IMG/VR virus record: IMGVR_UViG_3300047319_000386
Span: 1 to 23,150 of that record
Length of the DNA: 23,150 nucleotides
Direction: 5' to 3' (one strand)
DNA from: a virus
Of this stretch, positions 1-6,739 are shown piece after piece (within the stretch, counting starts at the first letter, position 1; each line of letters opens with the position of its first letter). The position numbers and the translations under genes were made by a program. The notes below the pieces were generated by a model. It was not told where the DNA came from and ran no database searches. It saw only the letters and a list, made by a program, of their open reading frames with translations.

Positions 1-48
1 GGGTTCGCGACGGGCAGGTCACCCGCCATGACTGCCGCAGCCATCTAG
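1..48 (+). CDS. Possible C-terminal end of an upstream gene (partial)
   Basis: Frame 1 is open from the first base to a TAG at 46-48, giving 15 residues ending in PAMTAAAI. This could be the tail of a gene that starts before the window, but 15 codons are far too few to identify it or to show it is coding. An HNH endonuclease or small regulatory gene is common just before terminase genes in actinophages, but nothing here shows one. Confidence 0.2.
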   Translation, partial: GFATGRSPAMTAAAI

Positions 49-100
49 ATTTACTTACTGAGCCAACTTTTCGCGTTTGTGCAGGTCAGGGGGCTTCGGC
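49..100 (+). promoter_or_regulatory. AT-rich leader before the packaging genes
   Basis: This short non-coding stretch is clearly richer in A and T than its surroundings (ATTTACTTACTG, then AACTTTTCGCG). TAGATT at 46-51 fits the loose TANNNT form of an actinobacterial -10 box, but no convincing -35 box lies upstream. AGGGGG at 88-93 is a ribosome binding site seven bases before the GTG at 101. A promoter for the packaging and head operon is plausible here, but the call rests on composition and position only. Confidence 0.25.
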
Positions 101-361
101 GTGCGGACCACGAACCGGGGCCAGCTCGAGCAGACGCTGAAGGAGCTGCGCCGCCTCGGCCGCATCGAGAAGATCGACGCCGCCGCTGTGCAGGCGCTCC
201 GCTCGATGTCCGCCGCGCTGGACGGCAACCCGGAGAACGCGGCGCTGTGGCGGCAGTACCGGGAGGCGCTGAGGGAGCTGACGGCGGATGACGATAACGG
301 CTCCGTCGACGCGGCTCTTGCCGACCTGTTCGCCGAAGTGGGCGACCAGGCGCCGTCCTGA
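101..361 (+). CDS. Putative terminase small subunit
   Basis: A small acidic, helical protein of 86 residues. It begins RTTNRGQLEQTLKEL, followed by RLGRIEKIDAAAVQALRSM and ALWRQYREALREL. Short proteins with a Leu/Arg-rich helix, a GRIE..DAA segment and an ALWR.YR.AL segment lie directly before large terminase genes in many actinophages and are read as the DNA-recognising small subunit. The GTG at 101 is preferred because AGGGGG lies seven bases before it; a TTG at 77 in the same frame has no such site. The 3' end overlaps the long form of terL. No canonical helix-turn-helix can be shown by eye, so the assignment depends on size, composition and position. It could instead be a small DNA-binding accessory protein. 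Confidence 0.55.
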   Translation: MRTTNRGQLEQTLKELRRLGRIEKIDAAAVQALRSMSAALDGNPENAALWRQYREALRELTADDDNGSVDAALADLFAEVGDQAPS

Positions 362-1838
362 GCGGGATTCGTTCGGCGGCGAGCTGGCGTCGGTCGCGGC
401 CAAGCTGGGGCAGCCGTTCATGCCGTGGCAGCGTGACGCGGCCCTGGTCGGCTGCGAGATCGACCCGGACACGGGCCTCCCGGCTTACCGCAAGGTGCTG
501 ATCACGGTGCCGCGGCAGCAGGGCAAGACGACGCTGTACCTGTCCTGGCAGATCAGCCGGTGCCTGTCGCCGCGGTGGGTGCAGCCGCAGCGGTCGGCGT
601 TCACCGCGCAGTCGGGGAAGGACGCGCGGGATAAGTGGATGGATGAGCTGTTCCCGCTGATCCGCCGGTCACGGGCGCTGAAGCCGCTGGTGTCCCGGAT
701 TTACGAGGGCATGGGGAACGAGTACGTCAAGTTCACGAACGGGTCGCTGATCCGGCTGCTGTCCACCTCGTCGTCGTCGGGGCATTCCAAGACGCTGCAC
801 CAGGCGGTGCTGGATGAGATCTGGCATGACGCGGACTCCCGCCGGGAGCAGGGCCTGGGCCCGTCGATGCTGACGATCGCGGATGCGCAGGTGCTGATGT
901 GCTCGACGGCGGGGACGGCCGCGTCGGTGGTCCTGAACCGGTACATGGAGCTGGGCCGCGCGGCCGTGCAGGCGGATTCAGGGCACGGCATCGCGTACAT
1001 CGAGTATTCGGCGCCGGACGGGTGGGACCCGGAGGATGAGGCGTCGTATTACGGGTTCATGCCGGCGTTGTGCCCGGATCCGCCGTGCCGGTGCGGCGGC
1101 GGGCGGTGGCGGCACACGGTGACGCTGGACGCGATCCGCAGCGAGCGTGCGTCGATGGAGCCGCCGGAGTTTGCCCGGGCGTACGGCAATGTCTCGAATA
1201 CGACCGGGCAGCGGGCGAGCATGCTGGCTGGCGGGTGGGGTGACCGCGCTGACCCGGGGTCGCAGATCAGCGGCCCGGTGGCGCTGGCGTTCGCGGTGGC
1301 GTCCGACGAGTCCCCGTGGCCGGGCGCGACGTCGATCGCGGTGGCGGGCCGCCGCGCTGACGGCCTGGGTCACGGCGAGCTGACGGAACCCGTCCGGCCG
1401 GGGACGGCGGGGCTGGTGGACCGGCTCGTGGAGCTCGCGGAGCGGCATGATCCGTGCGTGCTGGTGCTGAACGGCGCCGGCGGCGCCGAGGTGTTCGTCA
1501 AGGAACTGGTCGAGCGCGGGTTCGTGGTGACGGCGCCGGGCAAGGATCCGCCGCCGGGGAAACGGCGGCTGCAGGTGACGGGCGCGCGGGAGTACGCGCA
1601 GGCGTGCGGGGCGCTCGCCGATGACGTGAAGAACGACCGGTGGCGCCACCTGGGCCAGGGCCCGCTCGACGACGCGGTCAAGGGCACGCGGACCCGGACG
1701 CTGAAAGACGCGTGGGCGTGGTCATGGCACGGCGCCACGGCCTGCAACGCCCCGCTGGAGGCGATCACCCTAGCGAGGCACGGGTTCATGACCCACGGGA
1801 CGGCCCCGCCGACACCGTTTTTCGGATCCTGGCGCTGA
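288..1838 (+). CDS. terL: Terminase large subunit (ATPase and nuclease)
   Basis: This is the packaging motor that cuts concatemeric DNA and pumps it through the portal into the prohead. The N-terminal ATPase carries a Walker A motif VPRQQGKT at residues 74-81, a Walker B VLDEIW at about 174-179, and a coupling motif STAGT at about 206-210. The C-terminal half looks like the RNase H-fold nuclease: a strand containing ASDES, then VLVLNGAGGAEVFVKEL, then LADDVKNDRW and DDAVKGT near the end. The length of 516 residues is usual. The start is uncertain. ATG 288 has GAGGGAG at 271-277 and overlaps the small-subunit gene by 74 bases. Homology would place conserved sequence from about SFGGELASVAAKLG, so the first 25 or so residues may not belong. 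No ATG or GTG lies in frame between 288 and 420. Confidence 0.95.
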   Translation: MTITAPSTRLLPTCSPKWATRRRPERDSFGGELASVAAKLGQPFMPWQRDAALVGCEIDPDTGLPAYRKVLITVPRQQGKTTLYLSWQISRCLSPRWVQPQRSAFTAQSGKDARDKWMDELFPLIRRSRALKPLVSRIYEGMGNEYVKFTNGSLIRLLSTSSSSGHSKTLHQAVLDEIWHDADSRREQGLGPSMLTIADAQVLMCSTAGTAASVVLNRYMELGRAAVQADSGHGIAYIEYSAPDGWDPEDEASYYGFMPALCPDPPCRCGGGRWRHTVTLDAIRSERASMEPPEFARAYGNVSNTTGQRASMLAGGWGDRADPGSQISGPVALAFAVASDESPWPGATSIAVAGRRADGLGHGELTEPVRPGTAGLVDRLVELAERHDPCVLVLNGAGGAEVFVKELVERGFVVTAPGKDPPPGKRRLQVTGAREYAQACGALADDVKNDRWRHLGQGPLDDAVKGTRTRTLKDAWAWSWHGATACNAPLEAITLARHGFMTHGTAPPTPFFGSWR

Positions 1839-1850
1839 GGAGCCCAAACG

Positions 1851-2072
1851 TTGACATCCGTCGCTGAGCGCATACCTCTGGACCGCATCGAGCACCGCGC
1901 CCGGCATGCCCGCCCAGGCCGGGCCGTCCTGGTCGTCGTCGCGTCGCTGCTGTTCGGCCTCGGCTGGCTGGCATGCAAGGCGTGCGCGCTGTCATGGCTG
2001 GCGCTGGCTTGGTGCGGTTCCGCGGTCATCGAAGGCTGGCAGTCGGCCAAGGCCGGGCAGCGAGCACCCTAA
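1851..2072 (+). CDS. Small membrane protein, unknown function
   Basis: A 73-residue protein with a charged N-terminus (about residues 1-24, including RIEHRARHARPGR) and a hydrophobic stretch from about 25 to 62 that could form one long or two short membrane helices, with cysteines at 42, 45 and 55. It ends in a short polar tail. The TTG start at 1851 follows GAGGAG at 1837-1842 by eight bases and lies 12 bases after terL. Small membrane proteins at this spot between terminase and portal genes occur in actinophages without known function. The position makes a holin unlikely, though a two-helix holin-like topology cannot be excluded. Confidence 0.7.
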   Translation: MTSVAERIPLDRIEHRARHARPGRAVLVVVASLLFGLGWLACKACALSWLALAWCGSAVIEGWQSAKAGQRAP

Positions 2073-2091
2073 CCAGGTCGGGAGGCCATGA

Positions 2092-3522
2092 GTGGGCGTC
2101 CTTGACCGGGTCAATGCCCGCGCGGCCCGCCGCGGCGGCCGTGACGAGCAGCGGTACAGCATCGACTCGTGGATCAGCGACTACCTGATCCCGTCGGGCG
2201 GCCAGTTCTCCTACGGCAGCACGTCGTACCCGTTCGGCCTGGGCCAGCAGTCCCTGGCCGGGAACCGGGCCGCGGAGATCGCGAACAGCCTGCCGGGATA
2301 CCGGGCGGCGCTCCAGGCGTGCCCGCCGGCGTTCGCCGCGCAGATGGTCCGCGCCCTGGTGCTGTCCCAGGCCAGGTTTACCTTCAGGAACCCGCCGTGG
2401 CACCGGGCGACGCCCCGGCGGACGTTCGGGAACCCCGACCTGGGGCTGATCGAGCGGCCGTGGCCGAACGGCACGACGGGCGAGCTGGTGTCCCGGATGG
2501 AGTGGCACGCCGGGCTGGCCGGGAACGCGTTCGTGTACCGGCAGCCGGGGCGGCTGCGGGTGCTGCGCCCCGACTGGACCGGGATCATCTACGGGTCGCA
2601 GGCCGAGCCGGACTGGCCGTCGGGCGCCCTGGACGCGGACCTGATCGGCTACGTCTACGCGAACCGGGGTGTCGGGGTCGGGGAGCCGCACTTGCTGGAC
2701 CCGCGGGACGTGGCGCACTGGTCGCCGCTGCCGGACCCGGAGATGACGGGCCTGGGCATGTCGTGGCTGACGCCGGCGATCCGGGAGATGCAGGGTGACC
2801 GGCTCGCGTCGGAGCACAAGATCCGGTTCTTCGAGCAGGGCGCCACGCCGAACCTGGTGGTGAAGGGGATCCCGGCGGTGTCGCGGGAGGCGTTCACTGA
2901 CCTGGTGAATGACATGGAGGAGCGGCACGCGGGCGTCGCGAACGCTTACCGCACGCTGTACCTGACTCAGGGCGCCGACGCGACGGTGATCGGCAGCAAC
3001 TTGCAGGAGCTGGACCTGGCCGCGGTGCAGGGCCGGAACGAGACGCGGCTGTCGGTGCTGTCGCGGGTCCCGGCGGCGGTGCTGGGCATCTCGGAGGGCC
3101 TGGCCGGGTCGAGCCTGAACGCGGGGAACTTCGGGATGGCCCGGCGGATCATGGCGGATACGTGGGTGTACCCGACGCTGCAGGACCTGGCGAACTCGCT
3201 GGCGTCGGTGGTGAAGGTCCCGGCGGACGCGGAGCTGTGGTTCGACACGGCGGACATGCCGATCCTGCGGGAGGACGCCCGCGACGCCGCTGACATCGAG
3301 GCGGTGAAGGCCGTGACGATCACCTCCTACGTGAAGGAGGGATTCACGCCGGAGTCGGCGGTGGCGGCGGTCCGGGGGCAGGACGTATCGCTCCTCAAGC
3401 ACGGCGGCCTTCTGTCGGTCCAGCTCCAGCCGCCGGGGTCGGCCCTGCCGGGAACTCCGGCGGCACCTGTCCCTGCGGTACTGCCGGCGGACAGCGGCAC
3501 GGGAGGAGCAGGCAATGGCTGA
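2092..3522 (+). CDS. Portal protein (HK97 family)
   Basis: The portal forms the dodecameric ring at the capsid vertex through which DNA enters and to which the tail is joined. The 476-residue length and the gene order (terL before, protease overlapping after) are those of HK97-type portals. Family features include a middle region where the Trp/Pro-rich RMEWHAGLAGNAFVYR is followed by RVLRPDWTGI, then FFEQGATPNLVV near residue 246. After these come LSRVPAAVLGISEGL and the NAGNFGMARR helix near residue 345. The C-terminal tail from about 440 is Pro/Ala/Gly-rich and probably disordered. The GTG at 2092 has GGGAGG at 2080-2085. An ATG at 2088 is in another frame and is not the start. The stop overlaps the protease start by eight bases, which suggests translational coupling. 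Confidence 0.93.
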   Translation: MGVLDRVNARAARRGGRDEQRYSIDSWISDYLIPSGGQFSYGSTSYPFGLGQQSLAGNRAAEIANSLPGYRAALQACPPAFAAQMVRALVLSQARFTFRNPPWHRATPRRTFGNPDLGLIERPWPNGTTGELVSRMEWHAGLAGNAFVYRQPGRLRVLRPDWTGIIYGSQAEPDWPSGALDADLIGYVYANRGVGVGEPHLLDPRDVAHWSPLPDPEMTGLGMSWLTPAIREMQGDRLASEHKIRFFEQGATPNLVVKGIPAVSREAFTDLVNDMEERHAGVANAYRTLYLTQGADATVIGSNLQELDLAAVQGRNETRLSVLSRVPAAVLGISEGLAGSSLNAGNFGMARRIMADTWVYPTLQDLANSLASVVKVPADAELWFDTADMPILREDARDAADIEAVKAVTITSYVKEGFTPESAVAAVRGQDVSLLKHGGLLSVQLQPPGSALPGTPAAPVPAVLPADSGTGGAGNG

Positions 3523-4579
3523 CAGGGGATCTGACCTGAAGTACGGCCACGGGTCGGCGCTGTGGAAGTACTGGACCGCCGGCGAGGGTTTCGCGAAGTG
3601 GTCCGGGGCCGTCCACAAGTGGACGACCCTGCGGGACCTGCTGCTGAAGGCCGGCGTCCCGCCGCTCGACGCCGACGGGCTGACCACCAACATCATCACC
3701 GCGACAATGCCGGGCTACATGAAGCAGGCTCACGCGAAGGAGAGCAAGCACATGACGCACTTCGCCCCGGCCCTGGATGTGGTCCGCTCCGGCGGCGGCA
3801 TGGAGCTGCAGCCCGCCGAGGACGGCTCGCTGGGCACGCTGACCGGCCGGTTCTCCGAGTTCGGCCGCTGGTACCGGGTGTCGTCCAAGATGGAGGGTGA
3901 TTTCCTCGAGCGAGTCGCCCCGGGCGCGACCGCGGACACGATCCGCGACAACAGGGACTCGATGCGGGTCCTGTTCGACCACGGGATGGACGCCCAGATC
4001 GGCAACAAGGTCCTCGGCCCGATCGCGTCGCTGACTGAGCGCAGCGACGGCCCCCACTATGAGGTGCCGCTGTTCGACACCAGCTATAACCGGGACCTGC
4101 TGCCGGGCCTGAAGGCGGGCGTGTACGGGGCGTCGATGCGGATGCGGGTCACCGGCGACGAGTGGGATGACAAGCCGGCCCGGTCCGACGCGAACCCGGA
4201 CGGCCTGCCGGAGCGGACGATCACGGCGATGAAGGTGCTGGAGTTCGGCCCGGTGACGTTCCCGGCGAACCCCGGCGCGTCGGCCGGGATCCGGTCCGGC
4301 ACCGACGACTTCTATCACCGGCTGCGGCAGGTGGACGCCCCCGCGTTCGAGGACGCGCTGCGGGCGTGCGGCCTGTCCGCGGAACTCATCGAAGCCGGGG
4401 TCCGCTCCGGCTTGCCGCTAGAAGACTTCACCGGGCGGGACGGCGCGCGGAGCGCCCCCGGCGGTGACGAACCAGAAGATGACGTGCAGCCAGGAAACGG
4501 CGAGCCGTCGCCAGCCAACGGAAACCGGGCGGCCCTGCGGGGCCGCGCCTGGCGCATGAGGAGACAACCGTATGCCTGA
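3515..4579 (+). CDS. Prohead (capsid maturation) protease with N-terminal extension
   Basis: A serine protease of the HK97 prohead protease type, expected to cleave the scaffold-like N-terminal part of the capsid protein during head maturation. Its catalytic domain spans about residues 80-270, with His156 in LFDHGMDAQIGN and Ser207 in VYGASMRMRV, followed by VLEFGPVTFPANPGA. Residues 1-79 form a separate block beginning KYGHGSALWKYWTAGEGFAKW, a type seen in actinophages next to or fused to the protease. Residues 270-354 are a variable, charged, Pro-rich tail. The ATG at 3515 follows GGGAGGAG within the portal gene. A second in-frame ATG at 3752 has its own strong site and would give the protease alone. 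The 3' end overlaps the capsid gene by eight bases. Confidence 0.9.
   Translation: MADRGSDLKYGHGSALWKYWTAGEGFAKWSGAVHKWTTLRDLLLKAGVPPLDADGLTTNIITATMPGYMKQAHAKESKHMTHFAPALDVVRSGGGMELQPAEDGSLGTLTGRFSEFGRWYRVSSKMEGDFLERVAPGATADTIRDNRDSMRVLFDHGMDAQIGNKVLGPIASLTERSDGPHYEVPLFDTSYNRDLLPGLKAGVYGASMRMRVTGDEWDDKPARSDANPDGLPERTITAMKVLEFGPVTFPANPGASAGIRSGTDDFYHRLRQVDAPAFEDALRACGLSAELIEAGVRSGLPLEDFTGRDGARSAPGGDEPEDDVQPGNGEPSPANGNRAALRGRAWRMRRQPYA
3737..3754 (+). promoter_or_regulatory. Internal ribosome binding site and ATG inside the protease gene
   Basis: AAGGAG at 3737-3742 lies nine bases before an in-frame ATG at 3752-3754. The ATG falls at the junction between the N-terminal block and the protease domain (residue 80). 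Translation from here would give a protease of about 275 residues without the extension. The site is seen directly; its use is inferred. Confidence 0.4.
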
Positions 4580-6053
4580 GAAGAAGACCGAGGTGCAGGA
4601 GCCGTTCATGCCGGAGAGCATGGACGACCTCCGCGGCCGCACCCCCGACGAGCTCCGCAAGATGCTCGAGGTACTCGACGCGCACCTGAAGTCGCTGCAC
4701 CAGTCCGACGAGGGCGAGCTCCGCGACCTGTCCGACGAGGAGGAGTCCGCGTTCAACGTCGGGATGGACCTCCGCACCGAGATCGTGGAGCGGCTCGACA
4801 AGCACACGAAGATCGCCGAGGTGTTCCGCCGTCGCCCGGCCGTGGTGCAGCAGGCCATGGCCAACATCCGGTACGGCCTCGACGATCCCGCCGGGGACAC
4901 CCGCCGGCTCACCAACCCCGAGGCCCGCGACAAGGCGCTGCGGGTCCTGGACTCCCGCGACGCGTCCGACCTGTCCGACGCGCAGAAGACCCAGGTGGAG
5001 AAGATGCTCCGCCGGGACACGATCACCGCACGCCGCATCCTCGTCACCGAGAACGAGGACTACCGGACGGCGTGGATGAAGATGGTCACCGACGTCCACC
5101 CGGTCCTGACGCCGGAGGAGAACCGGGCCGTCCAGGCGTGGTACGAGTTCCGTGCTCTGGGTGACTGGACGACTACAGCGGGTGGTTTTGGCATCCCTGT
5201 TTTCATTGATCCTTCAATCATTTTGACCGCCCAGGAATCAGGCAATCCGTTCCTGTCGATCGCCAAGCAGGTCACCGTCAACACGAACCAGTGGAAAGGC
5301 GTCTCGTCTGCTGGTGTCACGTGGGCGTTCCAGACTGAAGCCGCGGCGGCCACGGACAACTCCCCGACCCTGGCGCAGCCCACCGTGCTCGTGCACATGG
5401 CCCGCGGGTTCATCCCCTACTCCATCGAGGTCGGGATGGACTACCCGGGGTTCGCCTCGGAGATGTCCACCCTGCTGGCGCAGGGGTACGACGAGCTACT
5501 GGTGAACAAGTTCACCATCGGGTCCGGCACCAACGAGCCGAAGGGCATCCTGACCGCGATCAGCGCGGTGTCCGGTGACCGGGTGAAGGTCACCACCGGC
5601 GGCAGCATCGGCGCCCCGGATCCGTACGCGGTGTGGAAGGCGCTGCCGCAGAAGTACCGGCGGAACGCGTCGTGGCTCATGTCCGTGGGCGTGAACAACG
5701 CGATCCGGCAGATCGGCGCGGCCAACGTGTTCCACGGCTACACGGTCAACCTGCCCGAGGGCTGGGCGGACCAGCTGTTCAACCGGCCCGTCTACGAGTC
5801 GGCGTACATGCCCGACACCACCACGTGGACCACCACCGCCGAGGGTCAGGCCATCGTCGGGGACTTCCAGAACTTCGTGGTGGCCCGGAACGGCGGCATG
5901 TCCGTCGAGCTGGTCCCGCAGCTGTTCCAGCAGGTCACGGCCGGCACCGGGCCGGCTGTCCCGACGGGACAGCGGGGCTGGTTTGCCTACGCACGTATCG
6001 GGTCCGATTCAAGCAACACCGCCGGGTTCCGCCTCCTCGTCGCGAACTCGTAA
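4572..6053 (+). CDS. Major capsid protein (HK97 fold) with N-terminal scaffold domain
   Basis: The main shell protein. Residues 1 to about 185 are highly charged and helical (TPDELRKMLEVLDAHL, later ARDKALRVLD) and look like the delta/scaffold domain that the upstream protease removes. The shell domain begins around AWYEFRALGDWTTTAGGFG (near residue 189). It continues with IPVFIDPSI, an MARGFIPYSIEVG segment, DELLVNKFTIGSGTNEPKGIL and ends FRLLVANS, all typical of HK97-fold capsids. The length of 493 residues suits a capsid with a fused scaffold. The ATG at 4572 lies within the protease gene. Codons at about 5159-5250 are unusually A/T-ending compared with the rest of the gene. The protein is expected to be among the most abundant products of the phage. 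Confidence 0.93.
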   Translation: MPEKKTEVQEPFMPESMDDLRGRTPDELRKMLEVLDAHLKSLHQSDEGELRDLSDEEESAFNVGMDLRTEIVERLDKHTKIAEVFRRRPAVVQQAMANIRYGLDDPAGDTRRLTNPEARDKALRVLDSRDASDLSDAQKTQVEKMLRRDTITARRILVTENEDYRTAWMKMVTDVHPVLTPEENRAVQAWYEFRALGDWTTTAGGFGIPVFIDPSIILTAQESGNPFLSIAKQVTVNTNQWKGVSSAGVTWAFQTEAAAATDNSPTLAQPTVLVHMARGFIPYSIEVGMDYPGFASEMSTLLAQGYDELLVNKFTIGSGTNEPKGILTAISAVSGDRVKVTTGGSIGAPDPYAVWKALPQKYRRNASWLMSVGVNNAIRQIGAANVFHGYTVNLPEGWADQLFNRPVYESAYMPDTTTWTTTAEGQAIVGDFQNFVVARNGGMSVELVPQLFQQVTAGTGPAVPTGQRGWFAYARIGSDSSNTAGFRLLVANS

Positions 6054-6062
6054 GGAGCCCCG

Positions 6063-6263
6063 ATGGCTGACCAGAAGCCCGCTGAGCAGCAGAAGCCCGC
6101 GCCGAAGGCGGCGCTGGGCAGCGCGGGCGCGTCCAGTAACCCGCTGGTGCACCAGCTGCTCGCCGAGCGGGCCATCGCGGCCAGCGATGGCGTGGACGAC
6201 AAGGACGCCATGAAGGCCCTGGACGGGAAACTGGCGGACCTCGGCGTCTCCGTCGACGCCTGA
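6063..6263 (+). CDS. Small hypothetical protein after the capsid gene
   Basis: A 66-residue protein with a Lys/Pro/Ala/Gln-rich, probably disordered first 30 residues (ADQKPAEQQKPAPKAAL), followed by a short helical part containing PLVHQLLAERAIAASDGVDD and ALDGKLADLGV. AAGGAG directly after the capsid stop (6052-6057) is a strong ribosome binding site seven bases before the ATG. Position directly after the capsid gene is shared by decoration, cement and head-assembly proteins, but no such family can be recognised. Function unknown. Confidence 0.7.
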   Translation: MADQKPAEQQKPAPKAALGSAGASSNPLVHQLLAERAIAASDGVDDKDAMKALDGKLADLGVSVDA

Positions 6264-6282
6264 CACCGGGAGGGGCCTGACG

Positions 6283-6438
6283 GTGGTTACCTACCAGCCC
6301 GCGGGCGATTCGTGTTACGCCCCGGTCCAGATCCTGATGGCGCAGTGGCTGATCTTCACCGAGAACGGGCAGTCGTCTGCGGCTGCCGCGGTGGAGACGC
6401 AGCTGAACGCGCTGGGCGCGTCGATGACCGGCGCCTGA
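6283..6438 (+). CDS. 51-residue hypothetical protein
   Basis: A GTG at 6283 opens 51 codons ending in TGA at 6436-6438. The product starts VVTYQPAGDSCYAPVQILMA and continues with QWLIFTENGQ and VETQLNALGASMTGA. GGGAGGGG at 6268-6275 is a strong ribosome binding site seven bases before the start. Third codon positions are almost all G or C as in the neighbours. It lies between the 66-residue gene and the hairpin and is easily missed for its size. No family is recognised. It could be a small head-associated or assembly factor. Confidence 0.55.
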   Translation: MVTYQPAGDSCYAPVQILMAQWLIFTENGQSSAAAAVETQLNALGASMTGA

Positions 6439-6445
6439 GCAGACT

Positions 6446-6480
6446 GGCGGCCCGGGGTCTTCCAGGTGCCCCGGGCCGCC
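6446..6480 (+). terminator. Perfect 12-bp inverted repeat, probable terminator
   Basis: GGCGGCCCGGGG at 6446-6457 and CCCCGGGCCGCC at 6469-6480 are exact reverse complements around an 11-base loop, in a 64-base non-coding gap. The stem would be very stable in RNA. No run of T follows. Actinobacterial terminators often lack one, so intrinsic termination or attenuation after the head genes is likely. It might also act as an RNA-stability element protecting the capsid transcript. Confidence 0.65.
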
Positions 6481-6502
6481 ACCGAAACCTGGGAGAAGAA
6501 CC

Positions 6503-6739
6503 GTGGATGTCGTCTACGTGAAGTACAACGCTTTCGTGGCACCCCTGCACCGCGCCATCCACCAGGGTGAGCACTGGCCCGCCGATGACCCGGTGGTGAA
6601 GGCCATGCCGGACGCGTTCTCGCCGGACCCCCGCTACGGCGTGCAGTTCTCCGGCTCGCCGCCGCCGGAGCTGGCCGACCCGCCGGTGGAGCAGGCGACC
6701 GCCGGGCCGGGCGAGAAGCGGAACACGCGGCGTGGCTGA
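6503..6739 (+). CDS. Small hypothetical protein, head/neck region type
   Basis: A 78-residue protein. The first half (DVVYVKYNAFVAPLHRAIHQ) suggests short beta strands, followed by GEHWPADDPVVKAMPDAF. The last third is Pro/Gly-rich and charged. Proteins with a WxADDPVVxAxPxxF pattern lie after capsid genes in a number of actinophages and have no assigned function. The GTG at 6503 has GGGAGAAG at 6491-6498. It is the first gene after the hairpin, and its stop overlaps the glycosyltransferase start by eight bases, so it leads the sugar cassette transcriptionally although it resembles a head-module gene. Confidence 0.65.
   Translation: MDVVYVKYNAFVAPLHRAIHQGEHWPADDPVVKAMPDAFSPDPRYGVQFSGSPPPELADPPVEQATAGPGEKRNTRRG

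Noticed and set aside
2026-3699. 557-codon minus-strand open frame opposite the portal gene
   Set aside because: Arginine-rich shadow of the portal gene with no motif and no start signal.
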